This document shows positions 1-12,342 of a stretch of 64,000 nt of DNA, in pieces. The notes below the pieces were generated by a model, which was given only the letters and a program-made list of their open reading frames with translations, was not told where the DNA came from and made no database searches. Location: positions 744,001-808,000 of the forward strand of contig VJWN01000011.1 in assembly GCA_007644065.1 (NCBI GenBank), read 5' to 3'. The stretch comes from Margaritispora aquatica (Eukaryota; Ascomycota; Leotiomycetes; Helotiales; Discinellaceae). The position numbers were made by a program, and so were the translations under genes. Positions within the stretch are counted from its first letter, which is position 1. Each line of letters opens with the position of its first letter.

Positions 1-307
1 TCTGTTTACATAAAATAAAATGAAATACCTTAGTAACCACTGTCAGTGGATGCTCCGCTTTCGCTCCGCATTTAATTGTCCTTGTTGGCTTTCGAACTAG
101 CCCTGATCGACCTCTTTTCTGTGACATTCAAATTGGTGTTTCAAACTACCACATCACTTCTCTAGCAGTTGCGACAACCTTCATCGTTTGCTCTCCTACA
201 TTGATTAACCTCGTCACAAGTATTAATCGTACTTCCCTGAACCCGCCATCAAAATTGTTCTTCAGCATTGCCTAGGCTGCGCTGCTAGCTGTGCACTCGT
301 CGAAAAC
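1..307. other. 5' flank of the first gene
   Basis: No gene recognised. The 120 bases before the ATG at 308 are pyrimidine-rich and look like promoter and 5' UTR of the gene that follows. Confidence 0.4.
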
Positions 308-2096
308 ATGGACCCCGAAGATCAACCAAAATTATCACCAACACTTATCCAGGAGGCATTAAATATGATTGACGAGCAGACAGATCTTCTCTTGAAGATC
401 TCCCTGTTCGAGGATCTCGATTTCAGAATTAGCAAAGTCCGCCAGAAAGCTTTTAGTGTGATCAACCAGCAACTTCTCGAAGCAACGAAGAACCTTGAAC
501 GATACCCAGAGTCTGGAGAAACATGTCCTTTTCTGGAACAGGCTTGTGCATTGCTTCTCAGGTTACAGAAATTTAAGCCACTCGACGAAGCAGATGCCAA
601 CAATGTCTCTTTAACGCTCGATGCCCACGAATGTTCAATGATTCAAAAGCGCATCAGTCACCTTCTCTCAACCCCACAGTCACCTAAAAGTTTGGAAGAA
701 GATTCGAGCATTCTGCAGAGGATTGAAAATCTCTACAACCTCTCATGTCGATTGCAAAACGAGCAGTTGCGGAGCGAGATCACCTCGGACATGAATATGA
801 TGATAAGTTATCACGAGCAGGAAAGTCCGAGACTTGGATATGATGAGGAAGACGTAATGTGGGATCAGTGGAAGGCATTCTACTGTCTTGCCAAAAAAGC
901 CAATTATGATGAAGGCACTTTCGGGTCTAACAGCAATCACAACAACAAAGTCGTGGGTTCCTCATCGGAGATGGAAGGTCTTATTGCAGGCGACCTTGAA
1001 GATGAAAACTTTCTTTTCAACGCGAAGTATCTCAAGGATATTAGGGATATAGATCCTCAGTGGCTTAGTCAAAATAATGACGACTATGAAGCTGAGTGGT
1101 CCGTCTCAAATTTGAGAATCCCCATAGTAGACTTTGGCGATGAGGACTTTCATTTCGACAAAACCTACCTTCATAATCCCGACGAATCGGCTCCACAATG
1201 GCTTGGTCTAGAGGGACACGAACACCAGACTTTACAATGGTTCGCTCGTATGGAAGGTACTCCGGATCGAGTTCAGAACATAACTCCTGCCAAATCAGAA
1301 GTCATTGAACTGACTGGAAAGAGCGAGTCTCTGAAAATATGTGACGTTGGTAGCCTACGCCTAGTTCAATGCTTTTGCAGCGATATATATTGCGTGGATG
1401 GCCCTGGCCCAAAGCGAGATAATGAGTAAGTACTGTCTTCTAGCGTTCATATGTGTGTGGGGTGGAGATGAGGCACTTAAAAATGTCCAGAAATTTATTT
1501 TGTCATTGTTTGAGTACTTTTTACTTCTTCATCTCACGGCTTTTCTCTTTCGAACGATGGCGCTGACTTACTCTAGTGATGAGGACCACCTCAGCCCCCA
1601 AGAATTGTATCGTTACGAAAAAGCCAGGAAAGAAGAAGCCGATGTCGAAATATTCATTGGAGACATTCTCCTGCACGCATCAGATTATCGCGCCCTTCTA
1701 CACGTGCAGGAATCGTTGGATATGGACGTCCTATTCTACTCAGTACAGATTGAAAAGCTCGCAAAAGGAAAGGCCACCGACTTTAAACCCCTCCGAGGCG
1801 ATCATCCGCTGAATCATGCACTCGTCACTCCTGCAGATTATCTACATAGAAGTCTTAAGTTCTACTACCTCCACTTATTTGAAAGGATACGTAATCTGAG
1901 GGATTATGATGTCAATTTAGCGGTGCTGGAAACTGTTCGGGGCCTAATTGCTTTGGAGCAACGCGATCGTATCAGTAGCGCAGCAGAGTCCGCTGATGAT
2001 GCTGAAACGGAACTCAGTGGTGACGCTGAGCCAAAGTCCATCTGTGAAAATGATCAAAACATAGATGAATGGGAGGATGTCGTGGATGAGGAGTGA
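308..2096 (+). CDS. Two-exon hypothetical protein (545 aa)
   Basis: I do not recognise this protein. Exons are 308-1425 and 1577-2096. The intron has a GTAAGT donor at 1426, a GCTGAC branch-like site at 1562 and a TTACTCTAG acceptor ending at 1576. Splicing joins two frames through a GA|T codon and gives 545 aa. The N-terminal 200 residues look helical and Leu/Glu-rich. The middle part is acidic and aromatic, with two similar blocks (around residues 237-250 and 279-300) of the kind DE(N/D)F.F(N/D)..YL followed by PQWL, perhaps a short internal duplication. The C-terminal part contains a helical segment and ends in a strongly acidic Asp/Glu tail. No signal peptide or membrane segment is visible. 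Without splicing, a stop that overlaps the donor (TAA at 1427) would end the protein at 373 aa. The gene model is well supported; the function is unknown. Confidence 0.75.
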
Positions 2097-3697
2097 TTTT
2101 GAGGCAGCAGCTGACTATCGACGGAGGTTTGGTGTCTGATCATGTGTAGGACAAATTATTTGAGTGAGTTCATGTGAACATGGCTGAAGCTGCAGCCAGT
2201 CTCAAGGTGTAGAGTAGAGCATACAGCATTTGATTTTTGGGCTGGCATGAGACGTGGTAGGATGTATGTGTGGATAGGTTTGGTTGGTGTGGTGAGAGCT
2301 GGACACCAAGTTGAGTATCATTGTAAAGTCTCATTCCTGTTTCATATCATCATAAATTATCAGCCAAAGACTGATGGTCAATAAAAAATGGCACCATTTG
2401 AAACCGGAAAGCCTGAGATTAGAGGTGAACAGCTCACGTTGTTGGATACTACGCCTTGAACAGAACCAATTGATGGCTACTTCGTGGACGACCAAACACT
2501 AGGTCATATCTACGACCACACTCAGATGTAATGTCATAGTCACAGTCTCCATCAGCGGCCATTATCAACACCATACTGTGCATTTCGTGTCCTATCAAGC
2601 TTTCATCTTTCGTATCTCATTATTGCTTGTTCGACGTGCTCTATGTGTTTCTGGATATTGATCTGATTAGAGTTATCAATCAATATGACCTAGGATCTAG
2701 CACTGATACGCTACTTATGCTATCAAGACATTTAGTTGTCAGCCAGATCTTCGAAAGGACTCGCAGAGCTCGTTAAGCGAGCGGCTTGATCTTGGCAAAG
2801 CCTCTGATGTGACAGCGGCACGATTAGATCTATCTCACTATCTTTTTGTCCGACAAAATGCCTTCATATCCAATTTTTTTTTTAGCTACTCGTGATATTG
2901 AGGTTCAGTTTGACGCTTCTGGTTGAAAACCCGGCTTCTCTTTGCCATTTTCTACTTGGTTTTGTGGTATAAGCTTTGCATGCTTGAAAGTCATTCTCTT
3001 GATTGTCTTGAGTATTGAAGACTATATTGATCAGAGCTAAATTGGTGAAACACGTTGGTAGGTGTCTATATATCTTAGCTTCTTTCACCGGTTCGTTGGG
3101 ATTGGTTCGGGCACACCTCCTGTTGCATTCAGCCCGTTGAAACCAATTATCAATCCTCGAACTCTGCTACTTGTGTGGTCGGAACAACTGCCATGCCTCC
3201 GTTCACTAACTGCCCGAAAATTTAATTTGTACAAGAAAGCGGCTATACTAAAGCTCTAGCGTCGAAATCACCACACAAATCAGGTTGCGGCTGCTTAGTG
3301 TTCGACAGATCTAATGGCTGCAAAGGTGAGTATCTTATATGACTCAGCTGCGCACGGAATAATGACGGTAGCGTTGCATCTGCATGTGGAGCTCAGAGTT
3401 GCAATCGATCTCCTTAGTTTATACACTTTCTCCATTCGGGGTTAGTTGTCACAGTAGCACGATTCGAGCCGCAAGTTTGTGTCAGTGGAGCTCGCTTATT
3501 ACTGGACTCCCCTGCAGAATATTGGCTGTAGGTTGGATGTAGGTACAACAACCCTTGCAGGCTTAACTTTCATGCTTACAACTTTGTAATAACATGCGAT
3601 TATTGAGTTTCACAATTACCATAAAGGACCAAGACTGCAACATCTTGGAACCCGTTGACTTGTATCCATGGTATCATAGGCAGCGAACGTTGAAGTC
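2097..3697. other. Intergenic region, about 1.6 kb
   Basis: Only short overlapping reading frames without family motifs. Holds the 3' flank of the orphan gene and the promoter of the FAD monooxygenase. No repeat or RNA gene recognised. Confidence 0.4.
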
Positions 3698-5105
3698 ATG
3701 TCCACTATTTGGGAATCCTTCCTTGCCAGATTTTCTGGCTTGCTCTCACGTTTGCGTCGTCTCCTAGGATCTTTCAACCAACCTCTATCTAGTCACTCTT
3801 CTGGCTTGAGGGTAACTATCATAGGTGGAGGTCTTGCTGGTCTACTAGCAGCGAGGGTCCTTAGAGAGAATCATAATGTCCTCATCCTAGAGAGATCTCG
3901 AAATCCACAGGAAATTGGAGCGGGTATCAATATCGGTCCCAATGGCGGTCGTATACTATCGAAGCTTGGCTTCTCGGTCGAGAGATGTGGCTCATTGTGT
4001 GTCGGACTGACCAGAACTTGGAATAAAGATGGAAAGCTAGTCAAAGAGCAGGAGTTGGATTGTGTGGGAGATTGGGGAGCACCTTGGCTGTTTCAACATC
4101 GGGCAGATCTGAGAGCAGAGTTCTTGAGAATGGCAACAATGAACAGCAATGACATGGGTATCAAGGGAAATCCAGCTATGATACGGTATGGTACCAAGGT
4201 TGTCGATGTCGACGTTGAGAAAGGAATCGTCACCCTGGACTCAGGCGAAAGGGTCTGGTCTGATCTTGTCATTGGTAAGAGCCAAGCATTCCCTTCCTAA
4301 TGATAATTTATAGTAAATGGACAGAAACTGACATGTCACAGGAGCTGATGGTATCAAATCCAAACTTCGGCCTCTCGTCGTCGGAGAAGAATCCTTCGCT
4401 TGTGCTCGACCTTCTGGTCTTTCTGCTTTTCGATTCACATTGGACCGTAAAATCGTGCTTGATAGCATACCGAATCTTCGATCACTAGACAAAGACAAAC
4501 CAGTGACAATGGATATGATTCTATCATTTGATCCATCACAACGCTCAGTGGTTATGTTTCCATGTCGATCATTTTCGATACTCAATGTGGTTTGCATTGT
4601 GCCAGACTCTTTCCTTCAAAGCGGCTCGACTGAATCATGGAGTGCTTCAGGAAGTGTGGGAGACATGCTAGCTTGTTTTACAGACTACCCTAGCTGGGTG
4701 CTTGACATCATGAGGCTCGGAACCGATATCAAACTATGGCAACTGCGTGACCAGGATCCTCTACCTACGTATGTAAAGGGCCGGACAGTTCTGATTGGAG
4801 ATGCGGCGCATGCAATGACTCCTCACCAAGGCCAAGGAGCGACACAAGCTGTTGAAGACGCGGAAGGATTTGAGCTTTTTAACTTCGACTTTGTGAATCG
4901 AGAGTGTGTCCCAAGCATCTTGGAAGATTTCGAGGCTGTCAGAAGACCTCGTGCATCGCAAATTCAGATCAACACGAGACAAGCGACTAGCAAACGGTCA
5001 GCAAAGGATGTATATAGTTTTAGGAAGTATAATTGGACTTATCCGGGAATCATTGAGGGACTCAGAAGAATCAGAGCAGGGGAGGAGTTGATACAGTATG
5101 TTTAA
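3698..5105 (+). CDS. FAD-dependent monooxygenase, salicylate hydroxylase-like
   Basis: Class A flavoprotein aromatic hydroxylase family: uses FAD and NAD(P)H to hydroxylate aromatic or related small molecules; the substrate cannot be read from sequence. Exons 3698-4274 and 4342-5105 give 446 aa. Splicing (GTAAGA donor at 4275, CACAG acceptor ending at 4341) rebuilds the family motif GADGIKS around residues 193-198. Other motifs are the Rossmann FAD motif GGGLAG (43-48) with the acidic residue after beta-2 (ILER, E65), and the second FAD motif GDAAHAMTPHQGQG (from about 345). The first 37 residues precede the Rossmann strand and are hydrophobic/basic, possibly a membrane anchor. The C-terminus, with a YNWTYPGI motif near the end, fits the family. 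A possible third exon is discussed in the findings: GTATGT at 5096 could splice to an acceptor ending at 5240 and extend the protein to 658 aa. Confidence 0.88.
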
Positions 5106-5241
5106 TGATTGTAATTCGTATACCATAGATATCAATGAAAGGAATCACGAACAATTTCTTCTGAGACAAAAACACACAAATTGAAGCCATCCGAATCAAG
5201 CTTGCAACACCACAGCTGTATATATATGGCTGGAAAACAGA

Positions 5242-5886
5242 TTGACACGTGCCCGTCAAAACTCGGAAATCCCGAATTTCGCTAGTACAATTGAAAGCCA
5301 TGAACTCTCCAAGTCCAGGATTGCGTTTTTAGAGAAGAAAGAGAAGTACAACGCGCCTCTAGTCGATATCAGCATCAGAGCTTGCCGTCGCAACTGGGAG
5401 AATATGAAAGCAAAGGTGAACCGGACGGGCCCAGATCAAGTCGCAATTCAATCTGGAACTGAAGCCGCCGATTATCCGAAGGTGGCTGCTGACGTTGCAA
5501 TGCTCCGTACGATTTCTCCAGAGGATAGAAATGATAATGCCGCATCGTTCATCAAGATATATAGCTACAAATTCCTCAAGAAAGATCCCGAGTACAACTA
5601 CCAATCGATACCTTATTATTGTAGGTTTATCAATAGTTGGGCCGTAGAGCAATTCGTTTCAATTGATAGTAAGGCAGTATGGGGAAATTATCGAGATACA
5701 TTTCTAGATGATATAATCAGCTCCGTCTGGCTATACTCAGAGTATAGTGATATGGATTGTCCTTTCTTTGATTCCAGTCTGTCAGATTACGAATACTACA
5801 CGAGGGTAATGGTGGAGGAGGAAATGCGAGTGAACAGCAATCGCCCCCTTTGGTGTAGGTTACACTCCTCACCTTGCTTGCTGTAG
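5242..5886 (+). other. Orphan reading frame after the FAD monooxygenase
   Basis: An open frame of about 215 codons with protein-like composition (many Tyr, Asp, Trp), but no family I recognise and no in-frame ATG before 5404. It therefore lacks a good start of its own. If the upstream gene used the GTATGT at 5096 and the CAG ending at 5240, this frame would join the monooxygenase in phase. Otherwise it may be the 3' part of another gene or a decayed gene. Confidence 0.35.
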
Positions 5887-6442
5887 CTGACAAATCGTTA
5901 TAATTTCTTTGATGTAGTATTATGATGTAGTCTGGCGGAAGGAAGCTTGGGACTGGGACAACACGGCAGTAGCGAGACAACCACCATAGCTCTTTCTTCT
6001 CCGAGCAATTGATTGGTATCTGACGGATTATTCGAGCTATGTAATTTTGAAGAAAGGAAAGATTTTTGTACCGTACAGAATTACAAGAGAATGATGAGAA
6101 AAAGACAAACCCCGAAGCCAACAATGCTCAAACCATCACCCTGACACGAAGCCTCAAGGAAGAACGACAACATGTGCAGTTAGTAGAAATTTGCTAAAAT
6201 GCCATTTAACGTCACTAAAGAAATGGGCAAACCAGTTTAAATTAGATCATCATCCATGTTCTTCGATTTGGATACCTAGAACCACTCTATACCACATTCA
6301 TGTGTGTCCCGATGTCCAGTCATTAAACGTCATTATTGCTCCTGGCTTACCCATGCTATTCCCACGCTCAAAAGCACTTCCCATATGTGATCGAAAATGT
6401 TTCCAAAGCCACTGATCCATCCATCTCACAAGTAACACCGTA
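5887..6442. other. Intergenic region
   Basis: About 550 bases between the orphan frame and the 3' end of the RRM gene. Nothing recognised. Confidence 0.4.
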
Positions 6443-7981
6443 TTAGCGACGTCTACCTCCTCCACTCCCATCAGCAACAAGCGGTGTCCTGTTTTCTCTC
6501 TCCTTCTCTCTAGTATTGCTGCTTTCTTTCTTTTCGCTCTTCTCGCTTTTCTTCTCCCTCCCACTACTCTCAGCATGTATCTTGCTGTCCTTCCTATCGC
6601 CCAGTCCCCTGGATAATGATGAAGGAGAAGCAGAAGAAACATCGGGCGCAGGCCAGTAAGCTTGATTTTCAGTACCGTAACCCCCGACTGGCTCGACTCC
6701 TTCCTTGGCGAGCTTCGCATTCAGACATTTGTTTTGGAATTTCATGCCGTTCAACGTCGACACCGCATGCTCGGCCAGTGCTTGGCTGTCGTACACGATG
6801 AAGGCATGGCCTTTTGGCTTCCCGTCTGGATATCTTGGCAGGTCGATGGTATGGATGGGGTTATCTTCCTCCGTCTTGGTGCGGGGTCGATATTTGGAGG
6901 CGATGCGACGGATGAGAGAGTTGAGATCAGCATCTCGTATTTCGTGCGACAAGCGCGTGATGATGACCTTGCGGGCTTCGGGTTGGATTAAACCTTTCGC
7001 GATGTTATTTTTGGTGATGAAGTTCGAGTCACTGGAGGAATTGGGACTGTGTATACTCATTGGAACTGGCATGTATGCCATAGTGGGAGGCATACAGGCA
7101 TACACTGGTGCCATATTGCTGACGTAGTAGACTATGTTGGATGGGATAGCGTAGCAGTTTTGGTAGGCTGGCATTTGAAAGATACTTTGAATTGCTTCGT
7201 ATGATGGAGGAGGCGTAGTGTAAGATGAGCTAGTTGTTGAATTTGTTGGGGAGAGTGGTGCATAGCTGGCATAGTGATTTGGGGGTTGAGCCCAGTTCTA
7301 AAGATGGTCAGATTCATAAGTGAGGACGACGTTCATATTCATACCTCGTAGGTCTCCTGTGGAGAGTACACTGTGCTTGGGGGCGAGGAAACTTGTTGTT
7401 GGTAGGTCGGTGGTGAGGAGTAGTCTTGTCTCATGACGCTGTCATGTCGAGGTCTTGTATGAGGTTGCCTAGAGGAAGCAATATCTCGAAGAGTCGTAGT
7501 CTCGGTTTCATTCCTGCCGTCAGCTTGCAAAGATCGATTTTCGAACACGCCACCATTCAAATGTGCTCGTCGATGTCAGCATTGAGATAGCTAGATACGT
7601 TTCAGTCAATAAACATACCAAGTGCTTTTTTGAAATCTGCTTTTCCAGTCATCCTGACCCAGCCATATCCTGCACACTGCGCTCCTTGATTTGACCCTGG
7701 GTAGACATATGCATGGTCGACATTGAGGTATGTACCATCAGGATGATTTCGTGCAAAGTCTTTCAGCTTCTGCCAAGTGCCTTTAATCTATGTCAGCATC
7801 TTGTCCATGTGATAAGTACTAGAAAATAGCAGAGGATATGATTAAGGCCGAAGGTCTAGAAGCCCTGTACTCTCAGATGGATTGCGGGAACGCTAAAGAA
7901 ATTGTACGAACATGACCAAGGCAAGTTTGCTACCAGAATATAGTAGTATCCCGTCTTATCACCTGCAGGTACCTTAGCCAT
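6443..7981 (-). CDS. Two-RRM RNA-binding protein (435 aa)
   Basis: Predicted single-strand RNA-binding protein. Exons on the minus strand are 7981-7912, 7780-7619, 7565-7345 and 7297-6443. RRM1 lies near residues 14-90: an RNP2-like strand in the form YILVANLPW, then WQKLKDFAR, YGWVRM and ALAHLNGG. A Tyr/Ser/Pro-rich linker follows. RRM2 is at about 261-351, with VIITRLS as RNP2 and KGHAFIVY (about 313-320) as RNP1. The C-terminal 80 residues are basic and low-complexity (Lys, Glu, Ser, Arg), ending in Gly/Arg. The first intron uses an unusual GTTCGT donor at 7911; only that site keeps RRM1 in frame. The other introns have GTATG-type donors and CTGAC branch sites. The start codon (CACAATGGC) is followed directly by RRM1. 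The target RNA is unknown. Confidence 0.82.
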
Positions 7982-9058
7982 TGTGATGTATGACAATGTA
8001 TTCCTAGTATATTGTGGTATCGCAAGTTTTTGTGAATGAACTGGGATGTATAGAAAACTGCATAGCGAACATCAACATACAACAGTGCGAAGGCACTTCT
8101 TAAAGTACTTGAAAACTCAATATCAAAGAAAATAAAAAAGTAAAAGGAGATGAAATGATATGTCATCCTTAGATGGGGTCTTAGTTGTGAGAAGAGACGC
8201 CACGATTCGAGGGGCATATGTACAACCTGGGTTTCCCCACCTGCCGTGAATCACACAAACACAATTCCACCACGGCGTTCTTCTTAGAAAGGTTTAGAAC
8301 AACAACGGGCCCTTAGTAATATCACGAGATATTGACTCTGACTCTCTACTCTTTTTTTTTTTTTGGCAAGCATTGACAAGACCAAAATGGCGTTGTCCGA
8401 TTGGATTTGCATTCAAAGAGTTCTGTGAGCTAACTTCAACATGACCTCTCTCGGTTGATTCAGACAATCTAGTTCAAGGGTTGACAACCGGGAGCGGAGA
8501 ACGAACTTACTGTTGTGGCCGCTCGCTTGGAGCTTTAAAATCATGGCTGACCTTGCTACATCTTGTGTAACCTTTCTGCTGTGGAACCCCAGGTTGGCAT
8601 GATAAAGTGTTCTAGACAGATGATCTCGCGTCTCCCCCACGCTTTTATCATACAATTAATGGACAATTTAGACGCCCTTAAAACAGTAACCCGGCTTTTG
8701 GTAACTTTAGTGCGCATTGAGCCGAAGAAAAAGCACTTTGTTGCCGGGGGAAGACGCAGAGATCTTGGCGTTATCACCTGCATCAGTGGAAAATTGCATG
8801 ATATTGTTCCGGAAGACTGAATGATGGCTCCCGGAGCGTTTCTGCGAGGGCTGAGGGATGGTCCAGTGGGAACAACGCAACGGTCACTTCTGATGCGAGA
8901 TGCATCTGTTGACTAGAGAGGCAATCCTTCTGGACGATCGAAGAAACGACAAGTCATGATATTCACAGCTGGTGTTTGTTTAACATCCCTCGCTCGTTGA
9001 AGCATTCGATCTGTGGACTAGACTCCCGCAATCTAGACATCGCCAACGCTGAAGATAT

Positions 9059-9113
9059 CGATTGAGGATTGATTGATTGATGGATGGGTGAATGAATGAA
9101 TGGATGTAGATGA
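9059..9113. repeat. Tetranucleotide microsatellite
   Basis: Imperfect tandem GATT/GATG/GAATG units, first GATTGATTGATTGATG and then GAATGAATGAATG. Intergenic. Confidence 0.7.
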
Positions 9114-12100
9114 CGATGTTGAATGAGTGTGACAGCTGAGCTGGGAGGTAATGATTTCGTGTCGCCATATTCATTATTGTCAGACAAACAAAGACCATAG
9201 TGGATGGCGTTTCATAAACACAATCTATGCATGATTCTGATCTTTCAATACCAATGATTATTTTGATGTCCAGGTCGTTTGATGTTCTAGACTCTTGAAC
9301 CAGGTGTCGAGAATATCATGACATAAGTGAGGCAAGGTCCATTAGGTATGGTTTTGTGCAAGTAGTCTAAACCTTTTAGGGGCAGAAGCTCGACCGTTTG
9401 CTGTATAACTAAGGTATCTTTAGGTAAGGTAGGAACCATGAATTCATAAAAGTCATCCCTCATCCTATCCGAGGTAGTTCTAGACCCAGTTTCAACGACT
9501 TTAAAGACTTCAACGACTTCAACAATTCCAATGACAGACCGCCAGAACTTACCTACCTACTTACCTAAGGTAATCTTACCTACCTAGGTTGGACTTGTAC
9601 CTCAAACATCGAATATCACGCATATGATTCGGTGACAATCAGATAATCGTACAATCGGACAATAGAGCCGCCCCGCCATAATATCAACATAAAACATCAA
9701 ACATCAAACATAATGACCTCGTGCAGCAGCTGCACTGCGCCATAAGCCGATTTATGATCCATCACTTCCTCAACCACAATCACCTATATGCATGGCCGAA
9801 TTCTTGCTTCCTCGGCCCGCTCGAAAGAAGCAACAAGGCAGATAGAACCGCCTCGAATTCTGCATCCATATTGAGGATTTGATCTCTCTTGGCCTTCTCT
9901 CTCCACATACTTTCTGCCCAGAAGAACGGAATTACTCACAGGCTCCGAACTAGATAGGTAAGAAAGGACAGCGCCAATATACCATATGCATGATTGCCCG
10001 GATATCTCCAAGCTGTATCCATTGTAAGATCCTTGTGGTCGACATGACGCCAATTCTCGTCCGCCAGCACTACAATAACGTCCAAGCGCAAACGCAGTGT
10101 CTGCAAGGAATATCGCGTCGATTATGGAAAGACAGGTAATACACTCAAATCCGGGGACCATACACGATCGACAAAGGCCAAAGCATAACTCCAAGCATAC
10201 GAGACCATCAACGAGCGGCAGGCTCAGCCGGTGGCGGTTCCGAGATCATGGAGCTGGAAGCTGCAGTTGAATACGCAACGGGAAAACAAAATATGGTTAA
10301 ATTCAGAGCAGCGGGTGGGCTTTGAAACGATCCTCCAAATTGATCCTAATCGCCCAATACATCAAGGAGATTGGCACCGACATTGCTTTCACAATGCCAT
10401 CTATATTTTTGACCAAGAAAAAGCAAGTTAGCGAGGCCTACCAATGGGTCGATGATGTCAACGGTGGAATCCATCAATCTCGAATTATCGAATCTCTTCA
10501 AAACACCGGACAAAGGCTCATTCATTACTGCGGTACGTCGAGAGGAAAAGAGAAATTGCCCGAGTTTGGCAGCAACTCGATGTTTATCACTGCTTATGTC
10601 GCGCTCTGCTTAGTCTTACACAGACACTCTCATTCAGAGCGGAAGATCCGCATCCCCTTGCGATCTAAGACCTCGTCTTGTTTAACTGCGACCTCGCATT
10701 ACGTTAGACGATTGGGTTTGTTACACGTGTTGTTACGCTTGTCAAGGGCAAAATATGTCTCAAGATAACATGCGAGTGCTGCGAGAATTTCTCCTATCGA
10801 TAGTAATAACAATGTCGGCATCGAAAGGCATCACATTACATGCTTTACCATTGAAGGTGAAGGACACCTCTGTTTTTCTCTATAATTCGGTCGGCAATAA
10901 GACAATCTCAACATCGCGTCTCAGCCCAATGGCCCAAACCAGAGCCCGCTGTTTCATTTTGCCGCAGTTCTGAAGCCTCTGATTGTTGTTTGCACACTCA
11001 AAATTTTCTGCGAACCTGTGTAGGCAATGTCAGGGGAATTTCATGTCCTTTGGCGTTGCCAAGCTCGCTGAATTGCAGAACGATGAGATGTTGAATGTAC
11101 GGACTACTCGCAACATGTGCTATGTATTTTGGGCGCTTAGAGCGGTTCCCGTGATTTGTGGTCAACTTTCGGCAATTGCTCCCGCAAATTCAAGTGCAGC
11201 AAAATTGGGCCAGATTCGATCTATTTAGGCATGCTACTTGATCACACCTCAAACACTTGATATCGTCAATCTTTCTTGGGTAGCATGTCATTCTCCAGAA
11301 CGTGACGCTTGCCAGTTGAGCCGCTGGATGGGATGATATCTCGCTCATGTTTATCTCGCGGTCACTCTGGTTCAACATCTTCACATTCATCATATGGACC
11401 TGAAACCTTTATTTGAAATCGTCACCCAATACAGATCGATCTACAATGTTACCAAGGACGATCCATGGTTCAAATTCACTCATCAATGATGCTTGGAGAT
11501 CCAACTGCATATACAAGGATAAAGCGACCGCCATCTGCATTCGATATCTGTTGATACTCAGACATGTTTGAAATCGTGCTCATTGACGATGATCTATAGT
11601 GGCAAGCTTCAAACCCCCATCATGCCCATCACATCGATATCATCTTTTTCCGATTCCGTCCTCGATCCATCTATATACTACGATTTCCTAAGATTTTTCA
11701 CTTTGCAAAAAGGACATTCACCTACAGCCGAGACCGGGCGGTTTCTAGACCGGTCCAGCAAACAGCCAAACTCCTGCACAGTTCAAGTCTGGACCAGGTC
11801 ACGATCCGCTATCTCACAACGTCAATTCTGTGGATGATATCAGTGCATAAACGTGGTTCCAAAGATCCACCACGGGGAGATAGCTTCCACCGTTGCGATC
11901 GGTCGATCTGCTTGAATTCTATCTTGGCAGTATGAAAATAGAAATGAACGATTGTTCCTCATACACTTCGATATGCGTCCGTCCACTTTTCAATGGCTCT
12001 CAAATCCACATTGGCTAAATTCCCTCAGTCAGGAAACATTCGCTTTCATTTTCCACATGACTCTCCAAACCCTCATCTAGAATTTATGAACGCTCAGTGT

Positions 12101-12319
12101 TTACTGATCAGTTACTCAGTGCAGTCCATGTGCCGCGAGGCGTCTGCATAGAAAGCCCCCCTCCCTTGAGCTAAGTGATCCTCGCCCCTCTTCCAGTCTA
12201 CCCCAGCAGGGCTGTTAGCGTGTTAATTGAAACAATATTGAGATTGAACGTTAGATAGCTTCGTAGACCATTAGCTCTAGTATGGATAGCTTTTCGACAG
12301 CCTAATTCATCTTAGACTA

Positions 12320-12342
12320 CAAGACTTGCACTGCAAGTCTTG
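12320..12342. repeat. Perfect 23-bp palindrome
   Basis: Arms CAAGACTTGCA and TGCAAGTCTTG are exact reverse complements separated by a single C. It lies about 440 bases upstream of the dsRBD gene start and outside any coding frame I accept. It could be a dimeric protein-binding site or a hairpin. Confidence 0.75.

Noticed and set aside
9784..10194. 136-codon minus-strand frame in the gene-poor region
   Set aside because: Cys-containing and superficially secreted-like, but no signal peptide, no good start context and no splice partners.
10322..10768. 148-codon plus-strand frame in the gene-poor region
   Set aside because: No motif and overlapping short frames in the other phases; no evidence of expression can be seen.
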